NCBI GenBank assembly: GCA_965214285.1
Contig: OZ243946.1
Coordinates: 1,116,001 to 1,180,000 of the forward strand
Source of the DNA: G963422745 sp965214285
GTDB taxonomy: Bacteria > Actinomycetota > Acidimicrobiia > Acidimicrobiales > Aldehydirespiratoraceae
Reading direction: 5' to 3'
Length of the DNA stretch: 64,000 bases
Shown here: positions 50,478 to 58,169 of the stretch, one piece after another
Layout of the letters: every line of letters begins with the position of its first letter
Position numbering within the stretch: position 1 is the first letter of the stretch
Program-made: the position numbers and the translations under genes
The notes under the pieces: model-generated
What the model was told of the DNA's origin: nothing
Database searches by the model: none
The model's input: the letters and a program-made list of their open reading frames with translations, nothing else

Positions 50478-50541
50478 GCGTCATCCCCCGGAGAGGCGAA
50501 CTTTGGTGGTGCGAACTGCCCGACGCGGGTCGCCGCCGGGG
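50474..50541 (+). pseudogene. Truncated PemK/MazF-type toxin, N-terminal remnant
   Basis: From the GTG at 50474 the frame reads SVIPRRGELWWCELPDAGRR, the first strand of a PemK/MazF endoribonuclease (RGE-x-WW-x-x-LP-x-x-GRR). After about 20 residues the similarity stops, and the frame runs on into sequence antisense to the amidohydrolase gene. The remaining 80-90 residues, including the catalytic Arg/Thr region, are missing. The break coincides with the end of the amidohydrolase gene at 50545. Confidence 0.65.
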
Positions 50542-50544
50542 TGG

Positions 50545-51438
50545 TCAGGCGGCACCGAGGTCGGTGAGGCCGAAGACCCGCATGGCGTTGTGGCGCAGGA
50601 ACTTGGGCCACACGTGGTCGCGCAGCGGCACCTGGGGCAGCTCGGTCATGAGCCGCTCCACGGTGAGCCCGGCGGGGAAGTAGCCGGCGTACATCACCTT
50701 GTCGCCGCCACGGGTGTTGGCGTAGTCGATGATCGCGGCGGGGTAGTAGCGGGGGGCGAAGGCCGAGGTCATGTAGTACAGGTTCGGCCACTTCAGCATG
50801 AGCTTCACCGCCAGCGCCTCCCAGGGCTCGGCGCCGTGGCGCATGACGAGCTTCAGGTCCGGGAAGTCGTAGCAGACGGGATCGAAGAGCTCGACGTGCT
50901 GGCAGGCGCTGGGCAGGCGCGGCCCGGCGATCCCGGCGTTGACGACCACCGCGATGTCGAGCTCTGTTGCGGCGGCGTACAGCGGGTACATCTTGGCGTC
51001 GTTCACCGGCACCTGGGGCATGCAGCCCGCCGGGAACACGCTCACCGCCTTGAGGTCGTGGTCGGCCTTGGCTCGGCGCACGGTCGCCACAGCGCCCATC
51101 ACGTCGTTGGGGTCGACCTCGGTGACGAAGTTGACCCGGCCCGGATGGCGCTGGGCCGCCTCGATGCTGCGCTCGCTGAGGCCGAACAGGCCCTGCTCGA
51201 TCCCGTAGCGGTCCATCTCGGCGAAGGTCACGTCGATGGGGTCGATCTCGTCGGCGTCGACGGTGTCGGGCGCCTCGAACATGTAGCCCGCCGGCATCGA
51301 CAGCCCGGCCGAGGCAGCGTCCTTGACTCCCTTGACCGACCGTGCGTAGGCCGCCGCCTTGCTGCTGTCGGTGAACGGGAAGCCGATCATCAAGTCGATG
51401 ATCCCGACATCGGTAGGCACTTCGATCCTGTTGTCCAT
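50545..51438 (-). CDS. Amidohydrolase family protein (TIM-barrel, ACMSD-like)
   Basis: A 297-residue metal-dependent hydrolase or decarboxylase of the amidohydrolase-2 type: DVTFAEMDRYGIEQGLFGLS, VNFVTEVDPND, PLYAAATELDIAVVVNAGIA with the expected barrel strand, LKLVMRHGAEPWEALAVKL with the metal His, and GGDKVMYAGYFPAG where the usual catalytic Asp strand would lie (family members commonly have GSDYP). The first metal motif HxH near the N-terminus is not seen (DLMIGFPF), so metal binding is uncertain. A GAGGAG Shine-Dalgarno precedes the ATG at 51438. Confidence 0.75.
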   Translation of the reverse strand: MDNRIEVPTDVGIIDLMIGFPFTDSSKAAAYARSVKGVKDAASAGLSMPAGYMFEAPDTVDADEIDPIDVTFAEMDRYGIEQGLFGLSERSIEAAQRHPGRVNFVTEVDPNDVMGAVATVRRAKADHDLKAVSVFPAGCMPQVPVNDAKMYPLYAAATELDIAVVVNAGIAGPRLPSACQHVELFDPVCYDFPDLKLVMRHGAEPWEALAVKLMLKWPNLYYMTSAFAPRYYPAAIIDYANTRGGDKVMYAGYFPAGLTVERLMTELPQVPLRDHVWPKFLRHNAMRVFGLTDLGAA

Positions 51439-51524
51439 ATCCGGCTCCTCGCTCTGGGCTCTCTCGTCGCTGGATGGTAGGCCCGGCTGGGCGTCGGCCT
51501 TGATTCCGCAGCGCCGCGGGCCGT

Positions 51525-51530
51525 TATGGT
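51525..51530 (+). promoter_or_regulatory. -10 box of the ColD-like gene
   Basis: TATGGT ends 7 nt before the ATG at 51538. Confidence 0.5.
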
Positions 51531-51537
51531 CGCAGCC

Positions 51538-52833
51538 ATGAGGCTTCCGCCGGCCGGCGCATTCGGAGACGAGCGCGAGATCGAGGCCGTCACGGCGGTG
51601 ATGCGCCGCAACCCCACGCTCGACATCGGCTCCGCCACCGCAGAACTGGAGCGCCGCACCGCCGAGCTGCTCTCCAAGCGGCACGGGATGATGGTCAACT
51701 CGGGCTCCTCGGCGCTGCGGATCGCCATCGACCTGCTGCACCTCGAGCGCGGCGACGAGATCATCACCTCGCCGCTGTGCTTCTCCACCGACATCGCCCC
51801 GATGGTGCAGTCGGGCATCGTGCCGGTGTTCGCCGACATCACCGCCAACACCTACCAGATCGACGCCGAGGCCATCGAGGAGATGATCGGGCCGCGCACC
51901 AGGGCCGTGCTGGTGCCGAACCTGTGCGGCAACTGTCCCGACTGGGACGCCATTCGAGCCGTCGCCGACCGCCACGGCCTGGCGGTGGTGGAGGACTCCG
52001 CCGACGTGCTCGACAGCTGGCAGCGAGGCACCCGCACCGGTGCCCGCAGCGACATCTCGATCACCAGCTTCGCCCGCTCCCATGCCATCACCGCCGGCGG
52101 AACCGGCGGCATGGTGGGCATCGACGATCCTGACCTGCACGACGAGGCGCTGTCGCTGCGCCGCTGGGGCCGCCGCTCCGAGCGCTACCTGTTCGGCTCG
52201 CTGAAGCCCGACCGGGCATCAGAACCCGACCCGGACTCCGGATCCGACAGCGGCGCAGGACCCGACGGCGGCGCAGGGCAAGGCGGCGGCGCAGGGCAGG
52301 GCGGCAGGCTCGAGCGCTTCGGCGAGCTGGCCGACGGCACCCCATATGACCTGATCTTCGTGTTCGACACCATCGGCTACAACTTCGAGCCCAACGAGCT
52401 CAGCGCCGCCTACGGGCTGGTGCAGATGGACAAGCTGGCAGGCTTCAACGAGCAGCGCCGGGCAAACTGGGCGAAGCTCTCGGATCACCTGGCCGTCCGC
52501 GAGGGGCTGACCGGCGCCGACACGACCGCCGAGACCGACACCACCTGGATGCGCTTTTGCTTCACGCTCGACGAGGGCTTTCCGATGAGCCGCAACGACG
52601 TGCAGAAGTTCTTCGAGGACCGCGGCGTGAGCACCCGCATGGTCTGGACCGGCAACGTGCTGCGCCAGCCCGCCTTCGCAGGCATCGAGCACCGCCTGCC
52701 CGCGGCAGGCCTGCCCAACTGCGACCGCATCATGGACACGGCCCTGTCGCTGCCGGTGTACCACGCGCTCAACGCCGACCACATGGGCTACATCTGCGAG
52801 CAGATCGACGACCTGCTGGCCGCAGCCGGCTGA
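51538..52833 (+). CDS. DegT/RfbH-like PLP enzyme with His at the catalytic Lys position
   Basis: A 431-residue protein of the DegT/DnrJ/EryC1 aminotransferase fold. PLP contacts: NSGSSALRIAIDLL (phosphate region), VVEDSADVLDS (Asp153 to the ring nitrogen). The segment that normally holds the Schiff-base Lys (SFYATK-like) reads ITSFARSHAITAGGTGGMV, with His182. A His here is the hallmark of sugar 3-dehydratases (ColD, RfbH/E1), which remove a hydroxyl instead of transaminating. GYNFEPNELSAAYGLVQMDKL also resembles RfbH. Residues about 227-256 are a Gly/Asp/Ser insertion of repeated GGGAGQ-type units. No nucleotide-sugar genes adjoin, so the substrate is unknown. Confidence 0.75.
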   Translation: MRLPPAGAFGDEREIEAVTAVMRRNPTLDIGSATAELERRTAELLSKRHGMMVNSGSSALRIAIDLLHLERGDEIITSPLCFSTDIAPMVQSGIVPVFADITANTYQIDAEAIEEMIGPRTRAVLVPNLCGNCPDWDAIRAVADRHGLAVVEDSADVLDSWQRGTRTGARSDISITSFARSHAITAGGTGGMVGIDDPDLHDEALSLRRWGRRSERYLFGSLKPDRASEPDPDSGSDSGAGPDGGAGQGGGAGQGGRLERFGELADGTPYDLIFVFDTIGYNFEPNELSAAYGLVQMDKLAGFNEQRRANWAKLSDHLAVREGLTGADTTAETDTTWMRFCFTLDEGFPMSRNDVQKFFEDRGVSTRMVWTGNVLRQPAFAGIEHRLPAAGLPNCDRIMDTALSLPVYHALNADHMGYICEQIDDLLAAAG

Positions 52834-52852
52834 CCCCCGCCGGGTGCAGCGG

Positions 52853-54406
52853 TTACGGAGAGTCGTAGAGATCCTCGAAGAACTCCGGCCTCAACTCCTC
52901 TGCGACCTCGAACAGGATCGCGTCGTGGTCGTGTCCGCAGTCCTCGTTGTCGGCATACAAGGGGGCGGGGTCCACTGACGTTGAGATGCTGACCGTCGGG
53001 AAGAACTCGTCGTAGCCTTCGATCTGGATGCCGAGATCGGTGAAGAAGGCGATTCTCCCGAGGGTCGTGACGAAGCCCTGCGCCTTCATGCAGTCCCTCC
53101 ACTGCTGATCCGCGGCGATCACCCTCGGGTCGCTGACGACCGCTTGCAGCCAGTCCGCTCTGGCGGCCTCGGCGGCGGCTACGTCGAGCCGCTCTCCGAT
53201 GTCGACTCCGCCCCTGGCCAGCCTCGCCAAGCCGTTGCCGATGTCGTTCGCCCACTGGGTCGAATCACCGAGCCGATACGAGAGCTCCCGCTCTCGTGCA
53301 CGAGCAACCACGTCTGCCAGCTCTTCCGAGCTGAGCTGATCGAGTGCCTCGGCGTCGACAATCGCCTGCAGATAGTCGACGCTGCCCAGCCAGACCGCCT
53401 CGAAGAGATCCTCAGCTGTGATCGTTGCGCCGGCAGCCAACAGGGCGGTCGCGGCCTTGCCGGCATCAGCGGTTGCGGCGTAGCTCATTGCGGTGCTGCC
53501 GTAGCCGTCGGTCCCGTCTACGGACGCTCCCGCTTCGAGAAGCAGAGCGATCGACTCGGGAGAGTCCTGGTAGGCCGCGGTGTGCAACGCCTTGCCCCTG
53601 TCCTTGCCGCCGTCGCTCAGGTTCGGATCGGCACCGCGGCTCAAGAGCAGGTCGACGGCCGCCAGGTTCCCGGACCAAACAGCTCTGCTGAGCGGCGTGC
53701 TGTACAGATCCGTCGGGTTCACCTCGGCGCCGTTGTCGATGAGCAGCGTCATCAACTCGATGCACCCGACCTCCGATGCGTAGGTCAACGCGGAGTTCCC
53801 GAGCGAAAGCTCGTCGGGGTCGGCCTGCCATGCGGCAAGCAGACCCTCGGCGTCGCCTGTGATGATCGCCTCGGCCGTCGGCCCGATCGCATCGCCGTAG
53901 CCGACGGAGTAGTCGGCATTCTCCTGGTTGAAATAGCTGCACGACCCGACCGGCGGCGTCGTAGCGACCGTTGGCTCCTCCGGCGGCTCGGCATCGTCAG
54001 CAGGCGGCTCGTCCGGTGCCTCGTCGTCGCCAAGCGAGTCAGCGAGCGCTTGGTCGTCGGCAGCCAACCCAGCCGCTTCGCCGTCGTTCGCGGATGCCGC
54101 CGGCTCGTCTGCTGCGCCACCGTCGGTGTCGGTGTCGGCGGGTGGGGCGGTGGTTGCGAGTTGTGTGGTGTTGTCTTGGGCGGTGATTGCCCAGCCGGCT
54201 GCTGCGATGACGGCGAGGGCGGGCACGGCGGCGATGCGGGCGAGGGCTCGGCGCCGGCGGCGTTGGGCGACGCGCTGTCGCAGGGCTGCCAGGTCGGGGA
54301 TTCGGGTCAGCGGCGCTGCGACAGCGCGTCGGGCCAGGCCGTCGAGGCGGTCCGGGCCGGCGGGGCCGTCAGAGTCATCATCGGGGTTGTGGGGGCGGTG
54401 GTTCAT
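52853..54406 (-). CDS. Membrane-anchored ankyrin-repeat protein, possible sigma-factor regulator
   Basis: A 517-residue protein with an N-terminal cytoplasmic region (1-55) that ends in a strongly basic patch, one membrane helix (about 56-75), an Asp/Glu/Pro/Ala-rich stalk (about 80-150), and then four or so ankyrin repeats (about 175-340; for example NLAAVDLLLSRGADPNLSDG and SPESIALLLEAGASVDGTDG). A C-terminal domain of about 150 residues has two Cys (RDCMKAQG, NEDCGHD). The positive-inside rule puts the ankyrin part outside. Its ATG overlaps the stop of an ECF sigma factor gene (ATGA), the usual position of an anti-sigma factor. I see no ZAS motif in the short N-terminal part. Confidence 0.75.
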   Translation of the reverse strand: MNHRPHNPDDDSDGPAGPDRLDGLARRAVAAPLTRIPDLAALRQRVAQRRRRRALARIAAVPALAVIAAAGWAITAQDNTTQLATTAPPADTDTDGGAADEPAASANDGEAAGLAADDQALADSLGDDEAPDEPPADDAEPPEEPTVATTPPVGSCSYFNQENADYSVGYGDAIGPTAEAIITGDAEGLLAAWQADPDELSLGNSALTYASEVGCIELMTLLIDNGAEVNPTDLYSTPLSRAVWSGNLAAVDLLLSRGADPNLSDGGKDRGKALHTAAYQDSPESIALLLEAGASVDGTDGYGSTAMSYAATADAGKAATALLAAGATITAEDLFEAVWLGSVDYLQAIVDAEALDQLSSEELADVVARARERELSYRLGDSTQWANDIGNGLARLARGGVDIGERLDVAAAEAARADWLQAVVSDPRVIAADQQWRDCMKAQGFVTTLGRIAFFTDLGIQIEGYDEFFPTVSISTSVDPAPLYADNEDCGHDHDAILFEVAEELRPEFFEDLYDSP

Positions 54407-54891
54407 CGTGCCTCCTTTCGGGACGGGGATTCGGCGAGGGATGCGCGCAGCGACGCATAGGCGGCGCGCAGTGTGGACGACACCGCCCCGCGGCTTATGC
54501 CCATCACCGCGCCGATCTCGGCTTCTTGGAGCTGCTCCACGTGGCGCAGCACCACCGCCTGGCGCTGGCGCAGCGGCAAAGCGGCGACCACCGCCCAGAG
54601 CTCGCCTGCCGGGGGATCGACGTGCTCTGGGCGCTGGTGTCGCAGCAGGCGCCGTTCCAGGCCGGCCCGGCGCAAACGGCGGCGGGCGTCGTTGAAGGCG
54701 ACCCGGTACACCCAGCCGGCAGGGGAGTCCATGGCGCTGACGCGGTCCCAGCGCTCAAGGGCGCGTGCGCAGGCCTCGTCGGCTGACTCCTGGGCCAGGG
54801 CCACGTCGTCGAAGACGACCGCCAGAGAGGTGCCCAGCCGCGGATGCACCCGCCGGTACCACTCCTCGAAATCCAACCGGCCTTCAGCCAT
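54403..54891 (-). CDS. ECF-type RNA polymerase sigma factor
   Basis: A 162-residue extracytoplasmic-function sigma factor. Region 2 (about 10-75) includes AQESADEACARALERWDRV and WVYRVAFNDARRRLRR, which contact the -10 element and core polymerase; region 4 (about 95-155) has LPLRQRQAVVLRHVEQLQEA and IGAVMGISRGAVSSTLRAAY as the helix-turn-helix for the -35 element. The stop overlaps the ATG of the ankyrin membrane protein gene. I chose the ATG at 54891; a GTG one codon upstream is also possible. The 190 bp upstream towards the restriction gene hold nothing recognisable. Confidence 0.88.
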   Translation of the reverse strand: MAEGRLDFEEWYRRVHPRLGTSLAVVFDDVALAQESADEACARALERWDRVSAMDSPAGWVYRVAFNDARRRLRRAGLERRLLRHQRPEHVDPPAGELWAVVAALPLRQRQAVVLRHVEQLQEAEIGAVMGISRGAVSSTLRAAYASLRASLAESPSRKEAR

Positions 54892-55083
54892 CACCCCTAC
54901 AAGTCACCAGCCTGCCAAAATGCGCACCCGCCCACCGAGATTTCTCGCCACACCATCCGCGGGCCCTTGCACAGCGCCCCAGAACTGGCTTGCGGCGGTC
55001 AGGCGGGGTGATCTCAGTTGGTGTTTGAGGCCTGGAGGCGCAGCGAGGCGAAGCAGGCGGCAGCGCCCCGCCCGCGGAGCCGT

Positions 55084-58002
55084 TCAGGCTTGGGTGTGGC
55101 CGGCGAGGATCGCGGCCAGGTCGTCGTTGGGCGTGTACATGGCCTCGGACCACGTCCCGAAGCCGCCGTGGCCGTTCACCGCTGTGATCCAGTCCCGCAG
55201 GTAGCGCTCCTTGGATCGGTCGATGTCGAGCGGGTCGCCCTTCACCTCCAGCACCAGCATCCGGTTGCCCGCCAGGCGCACGATGAAGTCCGGGATGTAG
55301 CGCCGGGTCACCCCGCCGTGCACGTAGCTCACCTCGAAGCCGAGATGGTCGTTCTTGGCCCAGGCCTCCACCAGGTCGCTGCCGTCGAGCCCTTGCGCCA
55401 CGAACTGCTCCAGCGCCGAGTCGTACACGCAGCGGTTCACGTGGCTCTTGGCGGCCAGGCCGTTCTTCTTGCCGGTCCACCACGGCGCCATGTCCGCCGT
55501 CGAGAGGATCGCCCGCTGGTCGTCGAACACCGGCTCCAGCCGCTCGGTGTTGCGGGCCGTGATCGCCGTCGCCAGATGCTCGAAGATCCGCTGCTGATGC
55601 AGGCTGACCATCTGCGCCAGGTCGGGATCGGCGCCGCCGGTGAAACGCAGCAGGCCCGAGCCGATGAACTCGTCGAGCAGGTCCACGAGCTGGATGCACT
55701 GCAGCGCCCGGTTGCCCGTCGGCAGCGGCTTGGTGGCCGCCAGGTAGTCGTGCAGCCGCTCGGCGGTGTCGAAGAGCTGCGCCTGCAGCCGCCGGACGGG
55801 CGCCGTGATCGTGGCCGTGCGGCTCTCGTCGGGCGCTCCCTGCAGGGTCTCGGCCAGCACCGCCTCGGTCGGCAGCTTGGAGGCGTCGAGCTCCAGGGGC
55901 GTCAGGCAGGCCTTGTCCAGCGACAGCGCCAGCGTCTCCACCCGCTCCACCCGCACCAGGTTCGGGAACGAGATCTCGAAGCCGATCTTGGCGGGCTCGC
56001 TGCGGATCTCGGTCTTGGGCTTGGGCGGCTCCGGGCTCGCCGCCGGGTCGTCCACGGTCGGCATGAACTCGAAGGGCACCCCGAAGATGTTGACGTACTC
56101 GGGCTCGAACAGGCCGCTGACCGCATCGACCTCATAGGAGGTGCGCCGCAGGCCACGCCCGATTACCTGCTCGCAGAGCAGCTGGCTGGTGAACGCCCGC
56201 AGCCCCATGATGTGGGTGACGGTCTTGGCGTCCCAGCCCTCCGAGAGCATCGCCACCGAGATCACATGGCGGATCTGCTCACCGGGCTCGCCCTCCACGC
56301 CGACGGTGTCGACCTGGCGGCGCAGCAGCTCCGCCCGCTGCTTCTTGGTGAGCTTGGGGGCCGTTTTGGCCTCGCCGGCGGCCCTCTCGGCGGACGCTTC
56401 GCCCGCCTCCCCGCCAGTCTCCCCGTCTTCCGAGCCAGATGACGACGCCCCGCCAGCAGCCGACCTGCCAGCCGCCCCCGGCCCGCCGGGCAGCTCTGCG
56501 ATCGGCGTCTCGGTCTCCTCGGCCTCGGACAGCACCTTGGAGTCGATGTGAAGCGTCGTCTCGGGGTCGCAGAGCCCGGGTACGTCGACGAATCCGCTGT
56601 CGAAGGCGTGCCTCACCCGGGCCGCGGTCTCGGTGCGGTTGACCACCGAGATCATCACCGGCGGCACCGGATGGCCGTTCTCGCGCCAGGCCTGATGCGC
56701 CGCCGCCCAGTCATGGCCCAGCAGCTGATAGGCCGTGTGTACCAGGTCCGGCAGCGGCTCGGCCTCGGCGGCCTTGCGGTTGAGCTCGCCCTTCACGGCG
56801 TTCTCGTTGTAGAGGTGGTACATCCTTGAGCGGTAGGTCGAAGCATCCGGCATGGCGTTGTCTCGCACCACCACCCGTGGGGTCTTGACCAGGCCCGACT
56901 CGATGGCGTCGTTGAGCCCGAAGTCGCTGACCACCCACTCGAACAGCTCCTCGTCGCCCTTCTTGGCCGGGATGAACGGCGTGGCCGTGAAGTCGTGGCA
57001 GGCCAGGATGCCGCGCACCCGGTGGATGCGGTCCAGCCCCTCCACCCAGCGGGTGGCCTCCTCCAGGTCGGCCTTGGAGAAGTCCTTGGTGCTGCGCTCG
57101 GGCTGAACCCGCCAGGCATGGTGCGCCTCGTCGTTGATCACCAGCAGGTTGCGGGCGGCGGCCACGTCGCCGAGCACGCTGCGCGCCCAGGCCTCGTCCG
57201 ACAGCGGCCCGCGCTTGTCGACGCCCTTGCGCTTGGCGACCTTCGCCTCGTCCGCCCACTGCAGGGCGTGCCAGTTGCGGATCTCCAGACGGCCCTGGCG
57301 CAGCTTGTCGCGCAGCTCCGGCGGCACGATGCGGAACTCTTGGTAGTAGTTGTCGTGGCCCTGCGGGTCGAGCACCTTCAGCCGGCTGCGCACAGTGAGG
57401 CCCGGGGCGATCACCAGCACGTTCTTGGAGTAGCGGGTGTCGTTGCGGTACTCGACCTTGTTGAGGATCTGCCAGGCCACCAGCATGGCCATCACCACGG
57501 TCTTGCCCGAGCCGGTGGCCATCTTCGAGCAGACACGGGTGAAGTCGCTGCCGTCGCTCGGGATGCGGACGCCGACCTTGTCGGCCTCTGGCGCCTCGGT
57601 CAGCCAGATCAGCGTCTCGGCCGCTTCCATCTGGGCGAAGAACAGCTGACGGTTGGCGAAGCCCTCGCGCTCGTCCCAGTGCTCCAGCAGCCGCTTGGTC
57701 ACACGGGTGACGCCGGGATAGCCGTCCTGCCGCCACTTCCTGACCCTGGGACGGATCTTGTTGGCCAGATCAAGCGACTTGAAGGCGAGGTCGCCGGTCT
57801 GGTAGCCGGCGGGCCGACGCTTCGGCATCAGCTCGTACTTGCGCTGCGCCGGGTTGAACTGCCAGTGCCGCGAGGGCTCGGAATACGGCGAGTTGATCGT
57901 GAGCTGGGCGATCCGCCCGTCGCTGCCCGCGGCACCCGCGCCAGCTCTTGGCTCGCTGCCCGCGGCAGCCGCGCCGGCGGTCTCCGTGTCCTCCGCGCTC
58001 AC
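55084..58002 (-). CDS. Type III-like restriction subunit (helicase-nuclease)
   Basis: A 972-residue superfamily 2 helicase with a nuclease end, of the kind found with Mod-like methylases. Walker A is MATGSGKT (161-168), DEAH is NDEAHHAW (about 295), then DFTATPF, and motif VI QVIGRGLRR. Between the two RecA domains is a long Gly/Ala/Glu/Ser low-complexity insertion (about 510-560). The C-terminus carries a standard PD-(D/E)XK site: YIPDFIVRL and LVLEVKGDPLD (about 900-925). The GTG start has GGAGGG 6 nt upstream. The methylase lies 167 bp upstream on the same strand; the gap contains a 20-base G/C run. Confidence 0.88.
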   Translation of the reverse strand: MSAEDTETAGAAAAGSEPRAGAGAAGSDGRIAQLTINSPYSEPSRHWQFNPAQRKYELMPKRRPAGYQTGDLAFKSLDLANKIRPRVRKWRQDGYPGVTRVTKRLLEHWDEREGFANRQLFFAQMEAAETLIWLTEAPEADKVGVRIPSDGSDFTRVCSKMATGSGKTVVMAMLVAWQILNKVEYRNDTRYSKNVLVIAPGLTVRSRLKVLDPQGHDNYYQEFRIVPPELRDKLRQGRLEIRNWHALQWADEAKVAKRKGVDKRGPLSDEAWARSVLGDVAAARNLLVINDEAHHAWRVQPERSTKDFSKADLEEATRWVEGLDRIHRVRGILACHDFTATPFIPAKKGDEELFEWVVSDFGLNDAIESGLVKTPRVVVRDNAMPDASTYRSRMYHLYNENAVKGELNRKAAEAEPLPDLVHTAYQLLGHDWAAAHQAWRENGHPVPPVMISVVNRTETAARVRHAFDSGFVDVPGLCDPETTLHIDSKVLSEAEETETPIAELPGGPGAAGRSAAGGASSSGSEDGETGGEAGEASAERAAGEAKTAPKLTKKQRAELLRRQVDTVGVEGEPGEQIRHVISVAMLSEGWDAKTVTHIMGLRAFTSQLLCEQVIGRGLRRTSYEVDAVSGLFEPEYVNIFGVPFEFMPTVDDPAASPEPPKPKTEIRSEPAKIGFEISFPNLVRVERVETLALSLDKACLTPLELDASKLPTEAVLAETLQGAPDESRTATITAPVRRLQAQLFDTAERLHDYLAATKPLPTGNRALQCIQLVDLLDEFIGSGLLRFTGGADPDLAQMVSLHQQRIFEHLATAITARNTERLEPVFDDQRAILSTADMAPWWTGKKNGLAAKSHVNRCVYDSALEQFVAQGLDGSDLVEAWAKNDHLGFEVSYVHGGVTRRYIPDFIVRLAGNRMLVLEVKGDPLDIDRSKERYLRDWITAVNGHGGFGTWSEAMYTPNDDLAAILAGHTQA

Positions 58003-58102
58003 GCGAGACCCTCCGTCGGCCCGTCACCGGTCATGACTGCGCCCCCTGCGGAGCCCGTCCCCTGCGGACCGAGGGTGCCCGAACCGCGTCGGCGGGCGGG
58101 GC

Positions 58103-58122
58103 GGGGGGGGGGGGGGGGGGGG
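58103..58122. repeat. Homopolymer run of 20 G (C on the coding strand)
   Basis: Twenty consecutive G on the plus strand lie between the methylase stop (58170) and the nuclease start (58002), about 100 bp upstream of the latter. Such a tract is prone to slippage and could alter promoter spacing or coupling. Confidence 0.9.
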
Positions 58123-58169
58123 CTTAGTGAGCCGTCCCAGCATGCCGAACCCCTCGGGTGTGCCAGCCG

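Noticed and set aside
50545..52140. A 531-codon frame extending the amidohydrolase gene
   Set aside because: The extra 5' part is antisense to the ColD-like gene; a Shine-Dalgarno and ATG at 51438 mark the true start.
53144..54460. A 438-codon plus-strand frame opposite the ankyrin gene
   Set aside because: Antisense to a protein with clear ankyrin repeats and a membrane helix; no motifs of its own.
58103..58122. Sequencing or assembly artefact as sole explanation of the run of 20 G
   Set aside because: Cannot be excluded, but two more G/C runs in the same locus keep the methylase in frame, which an error would not favour. It is kept as a finding with a read check.
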